Assembly: GCF_958295425.1 (NCBI RefSeq)
Contig: NC_081134.1
Location: 2,591,840-2,655,839, forward strand
From: Solea solea
Lineage: Eukaryota; Chordata; Actinopteri; Pleuronectiformes; Soleidae
Direction of reading: 5' to 3'
Length of the DNA: 64,000 bases
This document shows positions 24,308-36,440 of the stretch, one piece after another. Each line of letters opens with the position of its first letter. Position 1 is the stretch's first letter. The position numbers were made by a program, and so were the translations under genes. Below the pieces are notes generated by a model. It ran no database searches. It had not been told where the DNA came from and was given only the letters and a program-made list of their open reading frames with translations.

Positions 24308-24352
24308 TGTGAGAGAGAGAGGGAGAGACACACACACACACACACACACACA
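24267..24352. repeat. Composite (GT)n-(GA)n-(CA)n tract
   Basis: About 36 bp of GT, then GAGAGAGAGAGGGAGAGA, then about 22 bp of CA. The GT and CA arms are complementary and can form a hairpin around the GA block. Confidence 0.95.
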
Positions 24353-24466
24353 GAATTAACTTTCAGTTCCAGTTGGATTTGTTTTTTAAAAGATTCATGG
24401 ACTTGTGGCAAATACACAGTTATTTCTACAAAAGTAATCCAGTCTTTATCAGTGTTTACCACTGTT

Positions 24467-24593
24467 ATTAATAATGATAATAATAATAATAATATAATAT
24501 AATATAACAATAATAATAATAATATAATAATAACAATAATAATAATTATAATAATATAATAATAACAATAATAATAATAATGATAATATTAAT

Positions 24594-24634
<41 letters not shown>

Positions 24635-24636
24635 TA
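24467..24636. repeat. (AAT)n microsatellite with ATAAT variants
   Basis: About 170 bp of AATAATAAT interrupted by AATATAAT units, ending 30 bp before a SINE head. Confidence 0.95.
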
Positions 24637-24667
24637 CTGCTAATAAGATTCAGACTGAGCACACGGA

Positions 24668-24866
24668 GGGTAAAGGGGCAAGTCGTCTTTCAAATTGAAG
24701 GTTGTGGGTACGATTTCCAGGGTCTGCTAGTCAACAGTGTCCTTGGGTTGTGTTGACAGCGTGTGAAAGATGAGTGATGGAAAAATGCACTGACCATAGC
24801 TGCGCTGTATGAAAGTGTCGTGTAAAGCAGCTTTAAGTGGTCATCAAGACTAGAAAAGTGCTATTA
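24668..24866 (+). mobile_element. tRNA-derived SINE, copy 2
   Basis: This is a diverged plus-strand member of the 20.2-kb SINE. It has a decayed B box region (GGGTACGATTTCC), CAGTGTCCTTGGG in the body, and the shared tail AGTGGTCATCAAGACTAGAA. It directly follows an (AAT)n tract and is followed by a hAT-like element. Confidence 0.75.
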
Positions 24867-24919
24867 ACTCATGCATTTGCAAATCTTATCAATATATAGA
24901 CATTGCATCAGTGTTTTTT

Positions 24920-25181
24920 TTTATCACCAAATGTTAAAATACGCTGGTGTAAATAGGCCAAGCAAAAGTCATCATTTGTTCTCTCATCATCCTCCTCTTC
25001 CTCACATATACTTCACACACTGGAGTAGTGACATTAGTTTAAGATGGAGCGAGAGATAAGGTGACTATTTTTGTTATGTTTATTTTTGATGTTATTTATC
25101 AAAATTCCTCCAAAATTTCCTCCAAGTACCACTAGATTGAGTTTGCGTACCACTGGTCATACCGCAGTTTGAGAACCATGG
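24920..25181 (-). mobile_element. hAT-like MITE family 1, copy 3
   Basis: Contains CATCATCCTCCTCTTCCTCA, ATACTTCACACACTGG and the terminus GCAGTTTGAGAACCATGG. The end near 24.92 kb is truncated relative to copy 1, right after a SINE. Confidence 0.8.
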
Positions 25182-25361
25182 TGTTACATTCAATTGGAGA
25201 TAAATATTAGAAGGAATAAATGTTTATATGGAACGTTATAACACGGCGTGGACGACATAACAGTGAAAACACTGAATATATCAGCGCTCAATGAAACAAT
25301 GTATCAATCCAGATCAATAAATCTCCCCCTCATGAGTGTGTATGTAATGAATGTACAGTAC

Positions 25362-25386
25362 ATATATATATATATATATATATATC
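25362..25386. repeat. (AT)n microsatellite
   Basis: About 12 AT units. Confidence 0.95.
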
Positions 25387-26722
25387 TATGTGGGGTTTTT
25401 TCTGTGTACATATGTAGTAAACATTTATATGATACAAATGTATCACAAAGCCTACTTTGGAATCCAATAACAACACGTCTGTGTGTGTGTGTAATATTCA
25501 CATTCACGGCCGCGTAACACTTGACTGTCATATCTCATAAGAAACGTGTGGATTCTGGTAATTCCGGTGACATTTACTTGGCATTTGAATTCACCTCCAT
25601 ACTGTTCTCATGCAGAGTGCACAGGAATCACATTAGCCATTTATATTGGATTTAAATCCCCGGATCAGAATTTCCCTCTGAAAACACGTCCGAGTTGAAT
25701 TCCCATTGACATTTATGTCTGATTGCTATTTCAGATTGCCGCGACACCTCGCGTGGTATTTTGCTGTCATTAGGATAACGGCTGGCGTTTCAACGTTCCT
25801 CAAAGATCACTGTTGAAATGTGCTTTTTCTCCGTGAACTTGTGAAAATATGAGTGGCAGTGACACGTCCTTTATTACAATGTAGGTGTAGGTGTGTTGTA
25901 CTAGTGTTACCAGTGTTTACTGTGTTATAACATACTGTACACAACATGAATTATTGTTTACTTTAGTATTCAATTTAGTTAAATTGTTTCCAAATGGATT
26001 TCTAAACCTCCTCCTTCATTTGTCTCTTATTCACATTTACCTTTATCTTTATGCACCTTCAATTGTCACGCCTCTTAGACTCTGTCCAATCTTCAGTTTT
26101 CCCATTGAGGTGTTTTATTTTATGCACAAATTAAAAATGTGCATAAAAACCCCGTCTGATGGAAACCAGCCGAGATTTGTTTATTCCCCCTCGGATTGTT
26201 TACACTGAGGTGTACACCCGAGTCACTCTCACTTAGATCTGTAAGCGTGATAAATATGCGGGAATTTGTCAGAGTCATGTTGTTACACTGTGACGCTTTG
26301 TTTCGTTTCCATGGAGACGATAAGGTGACACAAATAGTGTTTGAAAAGGGTGACACGTAAGTTATTCCACTTTTCATATTGTGTGTGTTTGTTTGTTTGT
26401 TTTATTTTTTATTTTTAATCCAACCAATAAGATGGACGAGCACCCGGGGGATAAACCCAATAAATTAGCGGAACGGCAGCCTAATCATGTTAGTGATACC
26501 CACAGACATCTGGTAAACACTTCAGCTGGAACCATGCAAATGAACTCTGCCATAATGGACGGCCAATTATGGATTTGAGTGATGGGGCGAGCAGACGGGG
26601 TGTTTTCATGCGTCTGTGTTTGTCTGGATTTTATATGAAAGCAACATCACTCGCATACTTGAATGTTTGTGGGGATTGTGAGTGGGAAAATCATCTGACT
26701 TTTGGACCCCACTGTGTGTTCA

Positions 26723-26727
<5 letters not shown>

Positions 26728-26756
<29 letters not shown>
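26728..26756. repeat. (AT)n microsatellite
   Basis: AT units flanked by TGTACATA and TATGTACAT, a symmetrical arrangement. Confidence 0.95.
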
Positions 26757-26758
<2 letters not shown>

Positions 26759-28883
26759 TTAATGTGCTTGTGGATGTGAAGTAAGGACAAATATGTTTAG
26801 ATTTCTGCGCACATATGTGTCTCATTTATATTCATATATGTATATTTTTGCTGCATTTGCTGCCAGTGGGAGATTTATATATATGTGTGTGTTTGTTTTT
26901 CACATTTCCTGCATGTGTTTATGGAAATGTCACTGCTTAGCCTATGGTTAGCCTATATACTGTATATTTTACATGTTTGTTTCATTGTGTGATATTGTGC
27001 GGAGAGGTCTTTGCGTGTGTGTGTGTGTGTGTGCGTCCCCTGCAGATTCCTCATCTGTGTTTGACAGTGTGACAAATTTACATCACAGAGCTCACCTGTT
27101 GATGCACAGGGGGGCAAAAAAGATAACTATCGATATTGCCATGGTAACTGGCACCCCACTGTTCCCCGAGATTCACAATGCCACAATGCAGTGTGTGTGT
27201 GTGGGTTAGGGGTGAGGGGTGAGTGCTGTTGCTGGTTGGTGGGGATTGGATGTTCTTTTCCAGAGGTATAGTCGGTGACATAGTGAGTAGGTGACAGGGA
27301 TTACAGCCTCAGCTCGTGGTAAATAACACGGCCATGCTGCTCGTGCTCCTGTGCAGAAGAGCCGTTATTTTTCTGACTTGTTGCCTTGGAAACTAAAGGC
27401 AAAGAGTGGCCCTAATATTGTGTTGGACTCCCTGAGACAGACATGGTGAGGAGGTCTGTTCATGACTGTGATCTTTGTTAGTGAAATATACATGATATTT
27501 TATCTCCAATTAAGTATATGTATGAGTGCAGCGTTACACAAAGAACTCAGAGTGTGTGTCTTCTGCTTCTTTATCGCCTGAGGCTTCATTCTCACTTGAA
27601 AATAATTTGTCTTTTTGATACCTAATCAAATGCAATTTGGCTTTTGACCAAAAATCCTGTTTGCATATTCGCCAGTTTGACATTAATAAACTCCAAGTAC
27701 AACTACAAATGTAAAATTAATTAAATTAAAAGCACAGTCAAAGCTTGTAAGGTCTGTGAGCAAATCCCTTTGAAAAGAATTTGAATTTGCCATATGGATC
27801 TCTTTGTGGACGTTGTTCCAATATTCATATATATATTTATGCTGGAATAGAATGTGGGCTCCGGTACTGTATACATTACATTACATGTCTTTTTTTTATA
27901 TATACATGTATACATGGATGGAACACTAAATGTGGCTGAAGTGCATGTGCTGCTCTCCTAAAACACAGAATGCAGAAAACATGGAGAGCCATGAGTGAGA
28001 GTTGTTTAAGAAAGACGCAGAGGTACACTCACAAAATAAGGTGTTTACTCTCAGGCACAAAGGAGAAACAGATTATAGCCACTTTATTATTAAGTGAGCC
28101 TTAGTGAGCATTTAAAATCCAAAAAGTGAACCAAAACAAGTGTGTTTCTAAGGCGAGAAGACACCGATTCAGACTGCCTTAAACATCACACTCTCAAGGC
28201 TCTAATTGCAAACGCCATTAAAGCCAAAATTGACACTACGCCAGATAAGTCATCGGTTGCATTAATGTAAACGGTGCAAACAGCAGTTAACACATCACAG
28301 CTCCGACAACCAAGATGACTTTTCCTATAAAAGCGACAGGCGAACTCCATCTGCTGTGTATTTAACCTTTGTGGCTTTGACTGTGGAGACATTGGAATTG
28401 ACCTTTTTAATATGTTTGGTCTAATTAGGTTAAAATAACTCGTTCATTGCAGTTTTCTTTTGTTAAAGCTAATAAGGCCGCAATCAATGTGCTGTGGTGC
28501 ATTAAGTTAATCTAGATGAAACGTCCGACTGTGGGCATGGACAATTAAGATCTTCCTCTGGTGGTCCACAGCTTTAAACCTTTATCACGTTTTTTTTGTC
28601 CAGCAGAAGAATAATAAAACAAAAAAGACTAACTGAAAAATGCCAGGCTAATTAAATCCTCACACAAGTCAATATGTTGCCGTAGAGACAGTAATGCACT
28701 GCCCAGTGTCTCAGCTGCCATTATCAATAATTCATATGCTCTACACTCATTAACAAACAACCTTGGAGTAGAGGAAGTTACTCAGACTCATCACATGACC
28801 GCCCCGGTTTATTTTGAGCACAGAGAGTTCTCTCCCATGTTGCTCTATATATGGTCGCTCTATAAATACGAGCAAGTCTTGAC

Positions 28884-28911
28884 AACAACAACAACAACAA
28901 CAACAACAAAC
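28884..28911. repeat. (CAA)n microsatellite
   Basis: About nine ACA/CAA units. Confidence 0.9.
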
Positions 28912-29167
28912 AGGTCAGTCACATTAATAAAACCTCTCACTTTCTGTCCCTCCTTCCCTCCTCGCTCTCACCAGCACAATATCGTCCTGTCCCTCGTCCA
29001 GCGTCTTCCTCTCAGTCTCTCTGTCATGTGGTGGACAATAAATCAATAGTGTATCATTGAAGGAGACGTCTGTGGGAAAGTGGGCGAATAGGAGACGTCA
29101 CGGGTGAGAGAGGGAGGAGAGACGAGGGAGGCTGTGGTACATCATGAAATGAAGTCTGTCCCACTCC

Positions 29168-29214
29168 TTCTCTCTCTCTCTCTCTCTGTCCCTCCCTCCC
29201 TCCCTCCCTCCCTC
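29168..29214. repeat. (CT)n then (CCCT)n tract
   Basis: TCTCTC repeats followed by seven CCTC/CCCT units; a pyrimidine-only strand. Confidence 0.95.
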
Positions 29215-29610
29215 GCTCTGTTTGCATGTATGTCTGGGAGGGTGAACCATAAACTGTCTCAATGTGGAGAAATGAGATAAAAAAAATCACTACTGTGTGT
29301 GAGTGTGTGTTTGTCACAGTGAGACTCTGTGTGTTAGCGGAAAGATGACTTAAATATTTCACCAGGAAATAAAAAAAAAAACATTTAAAAAGAAGACAGT
29401 ACTCATGTGCATGTACACACCGATACAGGAGTCCGTGTTTTGTCCATTTGACGCCTGAGTCTCTGTTATTTTTGTCTCTTTGTTGGAAGGTGTGCTTCAT
29501 TCATAATGTATCATGAAGGCGAGTCCATATAAAACATTACCAGACCACATCGAATTCCAGACAGTAAACGCTTTGGCATCGGTCCCACTAGCAACGCCCA
29601 AGGCAGCCTG

Positions 29611-29669
29611 ACACATACACACACATGTACACACACATGTACGCACACACACACACACACACACACACG
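29611..29669. repeat. Interrupted (CA)n with ACATGTAC units
   Basis: ACACACATGTAC occurs twice and then gives way to a pure CA run. Confidence 0.95.
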
Positions 29670-29836
29670 TGAACAGACCACATGGGAGAAAAACCAAAAG
29701 CACTTGTATTCAAATATTGATCTGCAGGCTTCTGTTTCCAATTCAAACACACTTATGAAATTCACTTAGAAATGTACTTCAAAGACAGACAGTGTCCAAG
29801 GGTGACTGTCTGCAGCGAGCATGTGTTACTTGAAGT

Positions 29837-29855
29837 GTGTGTGTGTGTGTGTGTA
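29837..29855. repeat. (GT)n microsatellite
   Basis: About nine GT units. Confidence 0.9.
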
Positions 29856-30057
29856 CTTGTACTTCTCTGTGAGTACCAGTCAGACCATATGGAAGGAGGA
29901 GGAAGAGGACGTTTTGGTCACTCTCTGAGACACCTTTAAAGAGCTGTTTGAGAATTGATAATAAACTTTATCACACTAAATGTTATTAATGCAGCACTTT
30001 TCTTAACAAATGTTACATAGTGCCTCACAGTCCAGTCCAGTCTAATCAAATATTACC

Positions 30058-30090
30058 AGGAGAAGAACGAAGAAGAAGAAGAAGAAGAAG
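30058..30090. repeat. (GAA)n microsatellite
   Basis: About ten AGA/GAA units, one interrupted by CGA. Confidence 0.95.
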
Positions 30091-31330
30091 TACTAGTGAA
30101 CAAAACCTCCCTTTTAACAGAAAGAAATCTCTGACAGGACCAGACTCAAAGATGTGCAGCCATCTGCCTAGGCCGGTTGGGGTGAAAGGAAAATAGGGGA
30201 CAGAAACGGGCCGGGACAAAAAAAAAAATCTACGTATCAACAAGTATATTAAAATACAGTTAAATAGGAGGAACCAACAGCAAAAGAACAAAGTAAAATA
30301 AAATAGGCAAAATTAGAACAGACGAAGTCTCCACAATAAAACCAAAAATGTAAGTAAAGATGGAGGACAGATAAGTAATTCATGTAAAATTGTTTGTTTT
30401 AAACTTGTTTAAAGGTCATTAGTGTAAGCTTAAGGTTACACATAATAAAAATGAATGAAAAATCAACTTTTTCGTCGTCAATTTCAGCAGTAACAGTACA
30501 TTTACATGCATTTACAACTTCAATTTCCAGTACAACTTCATCAAAATGCGATATCTGTCGTATCTGTCGACAGTGAATGTTGAAAGTGTGTCTAAAACTT
30601 TAACCATCATGAAAATGCAAGAGAGTACAGTATTGCAGTAATAAATAATGTTGAGAGTCGTCCACTGACATCGCTCAGCTCTGTAAGTGCTCATGTTCAC
30701 ACACCTCGTATCATCACATTGACTCTGGAAAACACAGACAAATGCTCCTTAGACAACAATAGATTCTCTGTTTGATCAATACTGCCAGGCAACCGATGAA
30801 CAAGCAACACGGACAAACACTTAGAACCAATCTAAAGTCGGACGGTCGACATTCGAGCAGCAATAAGAATGAATAACAACTATTACATGAGTCATAAAAG
30901 GCATTTGGTAATGAAGTTTTCATCTCTCCAAAGGGACTCACAGCTTCAGAGCTGTTTGCGCTTCATTCCATTTGCATGAATTCACTTCTGCCAACATCGA
31001 GACTCAGAGTAAATAAGAAGCATCAGCTCAGTAATTCTGGGATTATGATTTAAAGATTAAAGTGAGAGCGTGTGATGTGACATGGTTTGTAAACCTTGGC
31101 TCTAGATGAGTGAGATTTGCATGTATAGTGAAAACTGTTTAGCTTACATAGTAGCACATGCCTTGAATGCTAGCATTTGCATCTCGGGAGCATGTGGCAT
31201 GCATGTGTTTGGCTTTATGTTCACTCCCACACACAAGCTGACCTGTTTAGGATGTATATGATGCACTGACTGAAAGATGTAAGTGCCTTTCGCTTCCCTG
31301 CTGCAGAGAGTGTGAATGGCTTCTTTCATT

Positions 31331-31332
<2 letters not shown>

Positions 31333-31361
<29 letters not shown>
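31333..31361. repeat. (TG)n microsatellite
   Basis: About 14 TG units. Confidence 0.95.
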
Positions 31362-31635
31362 TGTGATTACAATGTGCACTTACTGATTGGCCTCCTGTTA
31401 ACAATCGTCTGGCCTGACCAAATAATCAATGTGATGGAGTGACAGTGTCTCCGCTGACAGACCATCCACTTTCTCAATCAGACAATCTTGGTCTGTTTAG
31501 GCCTCAGAACAAAAGGCAGTACAATAAACACCTGTTTATTTTTTTTTTTTTTTATAAAGTTGGTGTAGGCTGTGTTGAAGACGTGGACTACGGCAAAAAA
31601 CAACCACAATAAAACACAAATAACTAGAGCGCTGG

Positions 31636-31915
31636 TGATCATCCATCCATCCAGGGTCACGGGGGGTACTGTGCCAATCTCAGCTGACATAGGGCGATAG
31701 GCAGGGTCACACCCTGGAAAGTTAGCCAGTCCATCACAGGCAGTCATAGAGACAAACATCATCAACCATTCACACCTATGGTCAGTTTAGAGTGTCCAAT
31801 TGACATGAGAACATGCAAACTCCATGCAGAAAGACCCTTGTTCAGACCGGGTCGCAAACCCGGGTCTTCTTGCTGCAAAGACAAGAGTGCTAACCACTAC
31901 ACCACCCATGGGGCC
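31636..31915 (-). mobile_element. SINE-like dispersed repeat, family 3, copy 1
   Basis: Minus-strand copy of a very common teleost repeat. Read on the minus strand it runs from GTGGTGTAGTGGTTAGCAC through ACCCGGGTTTGCGACCCGG and GAGTTTGCATGTTCTC to AATTGGACACTCTAAACTG and a tail with repeated GGATGGAT. The head resembles a tRNA. A plus-strand copy lies at 51.9 kb. Confidence 0.8.
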
Positions 31916-32095
31916 TCATGCTGGGATCAGATCACACAAATTCAGGCCATGTTTCAAGCGATTTGGTCATGATTGGCACATTTATGAATGTTTGGAATGA
32001 GGAACAGATGTGTAATGTAACTTAATTGAAGAACAGAGCAAGAAGGCTGGCTATCTATCTCCTACAAGGTGCTCCTTCACGTTGGCACGCTCTGA

Positions 32096-32422
32096 TGCGG
32101 CGTAATATACAGACATAAACATGGTGAAGAGGAAGAGGAGGATGATGCTGCTGCGGTTAGGTGGAATAGTGACACCAAAGAACGTTCTGTTGAGCTTTGG
32201 CAACATTACCCCTGCCTCTTTGACATCTTCTCAAGGGACTTCCACGACAAAGTCCATGAGCATCGCCCACAGCGCTTCAGAAGGATTGACAACTCCTTGC
32301 CCCGCCTCCCTCATGACCTCACACAGTACCATGAATGGTCGGTGTCATATTTGCAGTGTAGCCAGTCCCCCGAACAAAACACACCTTCACTCTTCATCCT
32401 AATCTGGTCTCTGACCTGCTGA
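32096..32422 (+). pseudogene. Open frame without ATG, MADF-like signature
   Basis: A 108-codon frame runs between an in-frame TGA at 32093-32095 and TGA at 32420-32422 and has no in-frame ATG. It encodes an acidic run (GEEEEDDAAA) then VRWNSDTKERSVELWQHYPC, LFDIFSRDFHDKV and an Arg-rich stretch. The pattern W..YPCLFD..S.DFHDKV resembles the first half of MADF (Myb/SANT-like) domains, found in small DNA-binding proteins and accessory proteins of PIF/Harbinger transposons. The second half of the domain is not clear, and no pyrimidine tract precedes the weak AG at 32111-32112, so a live exon is doubtful. A transposon-derived or retrocopied fragment is more likely. An ATG-started frame in another phase (32121-32402) overlaps it but looks less protein-like. 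Confidence 0.45.
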
Positions 32423-32579
32423 GATGTTGCATTCTGATGGAAATCTGGCTTTTGTAATGCACTGGTAAACCTCTCTTGCATCTTTTAAGATTTATGTTAG
32501 CAGATTATACACTGATTGGGGTTTTGTTGACTGGAAAATTGGGCTGAACTAAGCTTCAAAAGCCTGGGATCACTGTGTC

Positions 32580-32800
32580 ACCCGAGGCTGAAATCTCTCA
32601 GCAACCATTGGTTTCACTGTCGAATGATTTAACGCGAACATTCATGATCCCCAGCGGATGTGTTGCATCACAAGACTCTCATGATCGTGACATGCCAACA
32701 TGCTCATGATAAACCACATGCTCATGTTAGCATGCTGTTCTTGGCCTTTAGCTCAGAGCTTCACAGAGCTGCTAACGTGGCCGTGCTAGGCTTGGTTCAC
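32580..32800. mobile_element. Relic of a common percomorph repeat
   Basis: The pattern ACATTCATGATCCCCAGCGG, then CATGTTAGCATGCTG, TTTAGCTCAGAGC and TTCACAGAGCTGCTAACGTG matches from memory a repeat abundant in spiny-rayed fishes. Boundaries are unclear. Confidence 0.5.
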
Positions 32801-34279
32801 TTTCATGAATGAAAAACCAACACTTACTTCACCGTTTTTATGACTTTACTGTTCGTGTCAAGTATCATCACCCCTCGTTTCTAAGTCTCTTCAAAGAACG
32901 TCTGGATTTAATTGCAGAAGACGTTTCTCGGACTTACTTTCTTACGTTCTAAGAAAGCTCCCTGCTGTCCTCGGATTCCTTTTGGACTGAGGTGTTGAAT
33001 GATTGGTAGTGCTCTCTGTCCACCCCCACTAACCTCACCTCCGTTTTTCATTTCAAACGTCCCCATGTATCGCCTTACTGGACTGCAAAACTTGTCAACA
33101 AGGCATTCACTCTCACTCAAATCCTGTTTTACTGAGAGAGCGTATAAAATGTATAAGATTCTGGAATAATTGAATTGAAATCTGGAAACACTCGTCCTGT
33201 CCTGGAGTGACCCTGACTGTTTTAGTCTGTCTCTAATGTTGCTGGAATTAGCCTGGCTTAATGAATAGCGTGGTGCACTGATCGTTAAATCTGCTGGAGA
33301 AATGTGTTTTTCCATATTTGGTGAATATTCTGACGACAAATATAAATGATAGCAGATTAAACGACTTGTTAAGATGGATTTTTTTCTTCTTCTGCAGAGT
33401 GGTAGCTATAGCTGATTTCAGAGCCCATCTCCCGGAGGAGAACAAATCGGCTCCTTCATGGCCCAGTGAACCATCGACTCAGTAACCAGCAGAGTCCGTC
33501 AGATAGAAAAGATGCATGGTGCTTTAAACCATTGCAGGCCTCTGCTCTCCTCCCCCCTCCTCCCCCTCCTCCCCGCTTTGCTTTCCATTCCGTGTGCTCG
33601 GGCTTGAAACCGCTGCTCCATGACACTGGGCATCACACGCAGAATAAAAATGAGGTGAGGCGGCTGGAAAATTGAACACGTTGTCAGGCCGCAATTGCTG
33701 TTTTCTGTGATTTAGGAACTGTGGGTCGTACTCGATCGGGGTCATTTATTTCTGTTAATGTAAATACAGTGATCGCGGGGCTGGTCATGTGAGGAAGGGG
33801 AATGTTTGCTGAGGTGATTGGTAATGGGAGTGTTACGATGAGGCATTATGGTGCTCAGACACTTTTCCTGCATACACAGGAGCTTTATTACTCTGTGGCA
33901 TTTAGAAAAATAACCATATGCAAAATACTGGTCATATCAGCCATTTTTATTTTTTTTGGATGACTCCAGTCTGAGCTGATGTAAATACATTTACTCGATT
34001 TAACTGGTGTTTACTCATGTAAATCACAAAATCACATTAACTGATTTAACTGATTTTTAGAGTAGAAAGATCTTTTATTTCAATATTTTATGTTTTAAAA
34101 CAGGATTCCCCTCCTTTAGGTATTTGTCATTGTTCATTTATTGCTATTTATGTATTATCTCTTTATGTATGAGTATTTACATCTGGTTTTCCCTCTCCCT
34201 TTGCAGGCCATGTTGTTGCATGTGTACAACAAATGCCATTCATCCTGTTTTTATTTGGCGCAGTATGATAAATATAAAC
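32801..34279. other. Intergenic
   Basis: A 143-codon minus-strand frame (32908-33339) has no recognised domain or splice support. A pyrimidine-rich block CTCCCCCCTCCTCCCCCTCC lies at about 33549-33568. Confidence 0.45.
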
Positions 34280-35275
34280 TTTGTGAGCACTTTATTAGGA
34301 ATAAGATACTAAGCAGAGACAGCAGTCAGCGTGTGCAAACCTCTGCTGAGGCCCCTCAGTTTCCATATCTATCACCACCAAAATCTAATCATTTCTTCCT
34401 TGGGCAATAACCTTCATGCACAGAATATTTAATCAAAATAAGTTGTACACTTTGTGGGCTGTGCTGCTCACAAACAGACACAAGTGGGTGAAGGGAATTG
34501 AGCACAGCCTCACCTTGTACTTATAGCAGACTCAGCTCTCCAAGGATTTGGGAAGATGTTGAAAAAGTTCCTCTGAGATTCTGCTCCATTTTCACACCAT
34601 TTCTGCAAATGTGTCAGCTGCACATCGACTCTGTCAATCTCCCGTTCAGCCACTTTCCAAACGTGTTCTCCTGGATTCATATCGGGTGACTGGAGAGGTC
34701 ATGGAAGTTCACCCATGTTCATGAAACCTGTTTTTGCTTCGTGTCATGGTGCTAAATTGTAGCCATTAATGGAGGCAGGTGGTCAGCAACTATTCTCAGA
34801 CAGGCCGCGGTCCTGAAACAATGATTGATTGGTATTAATCGTGGCTAAGGTGAGCCACATTCTCACCCATCTGCCCGTCCAAGCAGACTTTCATTGCAGA
34901 CCTTGAATGTCTGGTTCTGGCTGAGAGGAGTGAAAGCCGCCGCGGTCTTCTGCTGCTGCAGTCCACCGGGCCCGATGTCTTGTGCATCCTGAGTTGATTC
35001 CCTGCTCACTACAGCACTGAAGAGTAGGTTTCTGAGTTTCTATCCACAACCTGTCTCTTTCTATCCCTGTCTCACAAGGATCACATTCCATAAGAGTCAG
35101 CTGAATTCTTAAAATCACATTTTACAAGAAACGTATTTTCTCCCATATGATATTTGTTTTTTGTCTAGACTCAACACTCTTCACAATCGTGAATCCCCTC
35201 AAAAATGGCTGCAAAGCCTACAGAATAATAATAATAATGATAATAATAATAATAGTAATGATGATAATGATAATG

Positions 35276-35352
<77 letters not shown>

Positions 35353-35640
35353 AATAATGATAATAATAATAATAATAATAATTATTATTATTATTATTGT
35401 AGTTTACAATATGTAAACTACTTAAGCCTTTAGCATTCAAAATTCAAAATGTTGGATATTGATTAGCCAATTTAGTTCTAAAAAAAGACAAAAATCACTG
35501 AAATCCTGTGATATGTTTGACGTGAAATGACTTACTATTTTCTGCATCATTGCACTTATTCCACTGCTGTCACATGATTGGCTGATTGGATAATTGCACA
35601 AATCAGCAGGTGTGCAAGTCTCCCTAATTATGCAGGTGTC
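34280..35640. mobile_element. Relic DNA transposon split by a trinucleotide expansion
   Basis: The left end has GAGCACTTTATTAGGAA. Internal blocks such as CTGCACATCGACTCTGTCAA, TCTCCCGTTC, GGATTCATATCGGGTGACTG and GTCTTCTGCTGCTGCAGTCC match from memory a widespread vertebrate element with ends of the type CACTTTATTAGGTACACCT. The far end resumes at about 35570 (CATGATTGGCTGATTGGATA). The region between is occupied by an (AAT/GAT)n tract. No open transposase frame survives. Confidence 0.6.
35225..35398. repeat. (AAT/GAT)n tract ending in inverted ATT repeats
   Basis: About 174 bp of AATAATGATAAT-type repeats run into ATTATTATT, forming an inverted repeat at the 3' end. All open frames across it are poly-Asn, poly-Ile or poly-Tyr artefacts. 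Confidence 0.95.
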
Positions 35641-36168
35641 CTGCTCTCAGCGCTGTAGCCATGAATGTGTGTAGTGGTGCAATAAAAATATCGCTCTCTG
35701 CATCTGCAGTGCTTTCCCTCCCGTCGCTGCTGCGCTGCCACAAATGAAAACAAATATCAGGAGATTATCTTAATACGAAGGCAGGAATGGAAGCGGCTTA
35801 CACACAGTGTTTGATCTTGGTTTTGTGTCACCGCTTCGGTATAACAAGAGAAATACAATGACTGTTCAAACGCCTGTTTCCAGATACAAGACACTGAACA
35901 CAGACGGCTGGATATTCATTCACAGCGTGTGTGTTCCTCACATCTGTGGAATGTTTCCAGGATGACGAACTGTGACCCCCTCAATGTGAGACTGAAGACA
36001 CACTGTTATTTCATTTTGAAAACATGAGAGCATCATCCAAAAAAAAGACAATAAAGGTGGCTTCACAAAATCCACAATGAATCTTGATCTTCTGTTTTCA
36101 TACCGAGGAGTTTTATGATTCACTAACTTTATTGCAAAAGCGTGACAAAATTACACCCAGCCTGGCAG

Positions 36169-36345
36169 AAGGGGCAGCCAGTAGCCAAGAAGGAAGAGAA
36201 ATTGTGACAGGAGAGTTGCCGGTTTGAGTCCCCACCATGTCCAGGACTGGGGTACCCATGAGCAAGGTACCCTCATTGTTAATTGGACACTCGTAGTGTG
36301 TTATCTGTGTGCCAGTCCAAAGCCTGAATAAATGGGATGGTTGCA
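36169..36345 (+). mobile_element. SINE, family 2, copy 3
   Basis: A degenerate tRNA-like head is followed by B box GGTTTGAGTCC, then GGACTGGGGTACCCATGAGC and TTAATTGGACACTCG. It shares these blocks with the copies at 14.0 and 16.1 kb. A long AT microsatellite follows its 3' end. Confidence 0.75.
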
Positions 36346-36365
36346 TCTCTGCTTATCATCCACTA

Positions 36366-36400
36366 TAATATATATATACATATATATATATATGTATATA

Positions 36401-36440
<40 letters not shown>
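36366..36440. repeat. (AT)n with TATATGTATATA interruptions
   Basis: AT-rich tract directly downstream of the family 2 SINE at 36.2 kb, a common place for microsatellite growth. Confidence 0.95.

Larger units (their letters stand above)
25387..29167. other. Intergenic
   Basis: Frames up to 105 codons (25891-26208) lack domains. The 28190-28520 segment is repeat-poor with AATTAGGTTAAAATAAC and TGCATTAAGTTAATCTAG words. No gene is supported. Confidence 0.4.
29856..31635. other. Intergenic
   Basis: Contains GAA and TG microsatellites and A-rich stretches near 30290-30450. No gene or recognised repeat otherwise. Confidence 0.5.

Noticed and set aside
32908..33339. 143-codon minus-strand frame
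   Set aside because: No domain, no splice signals of note and no repeat support; length is within chance for 64 kb of six-frame sequence.
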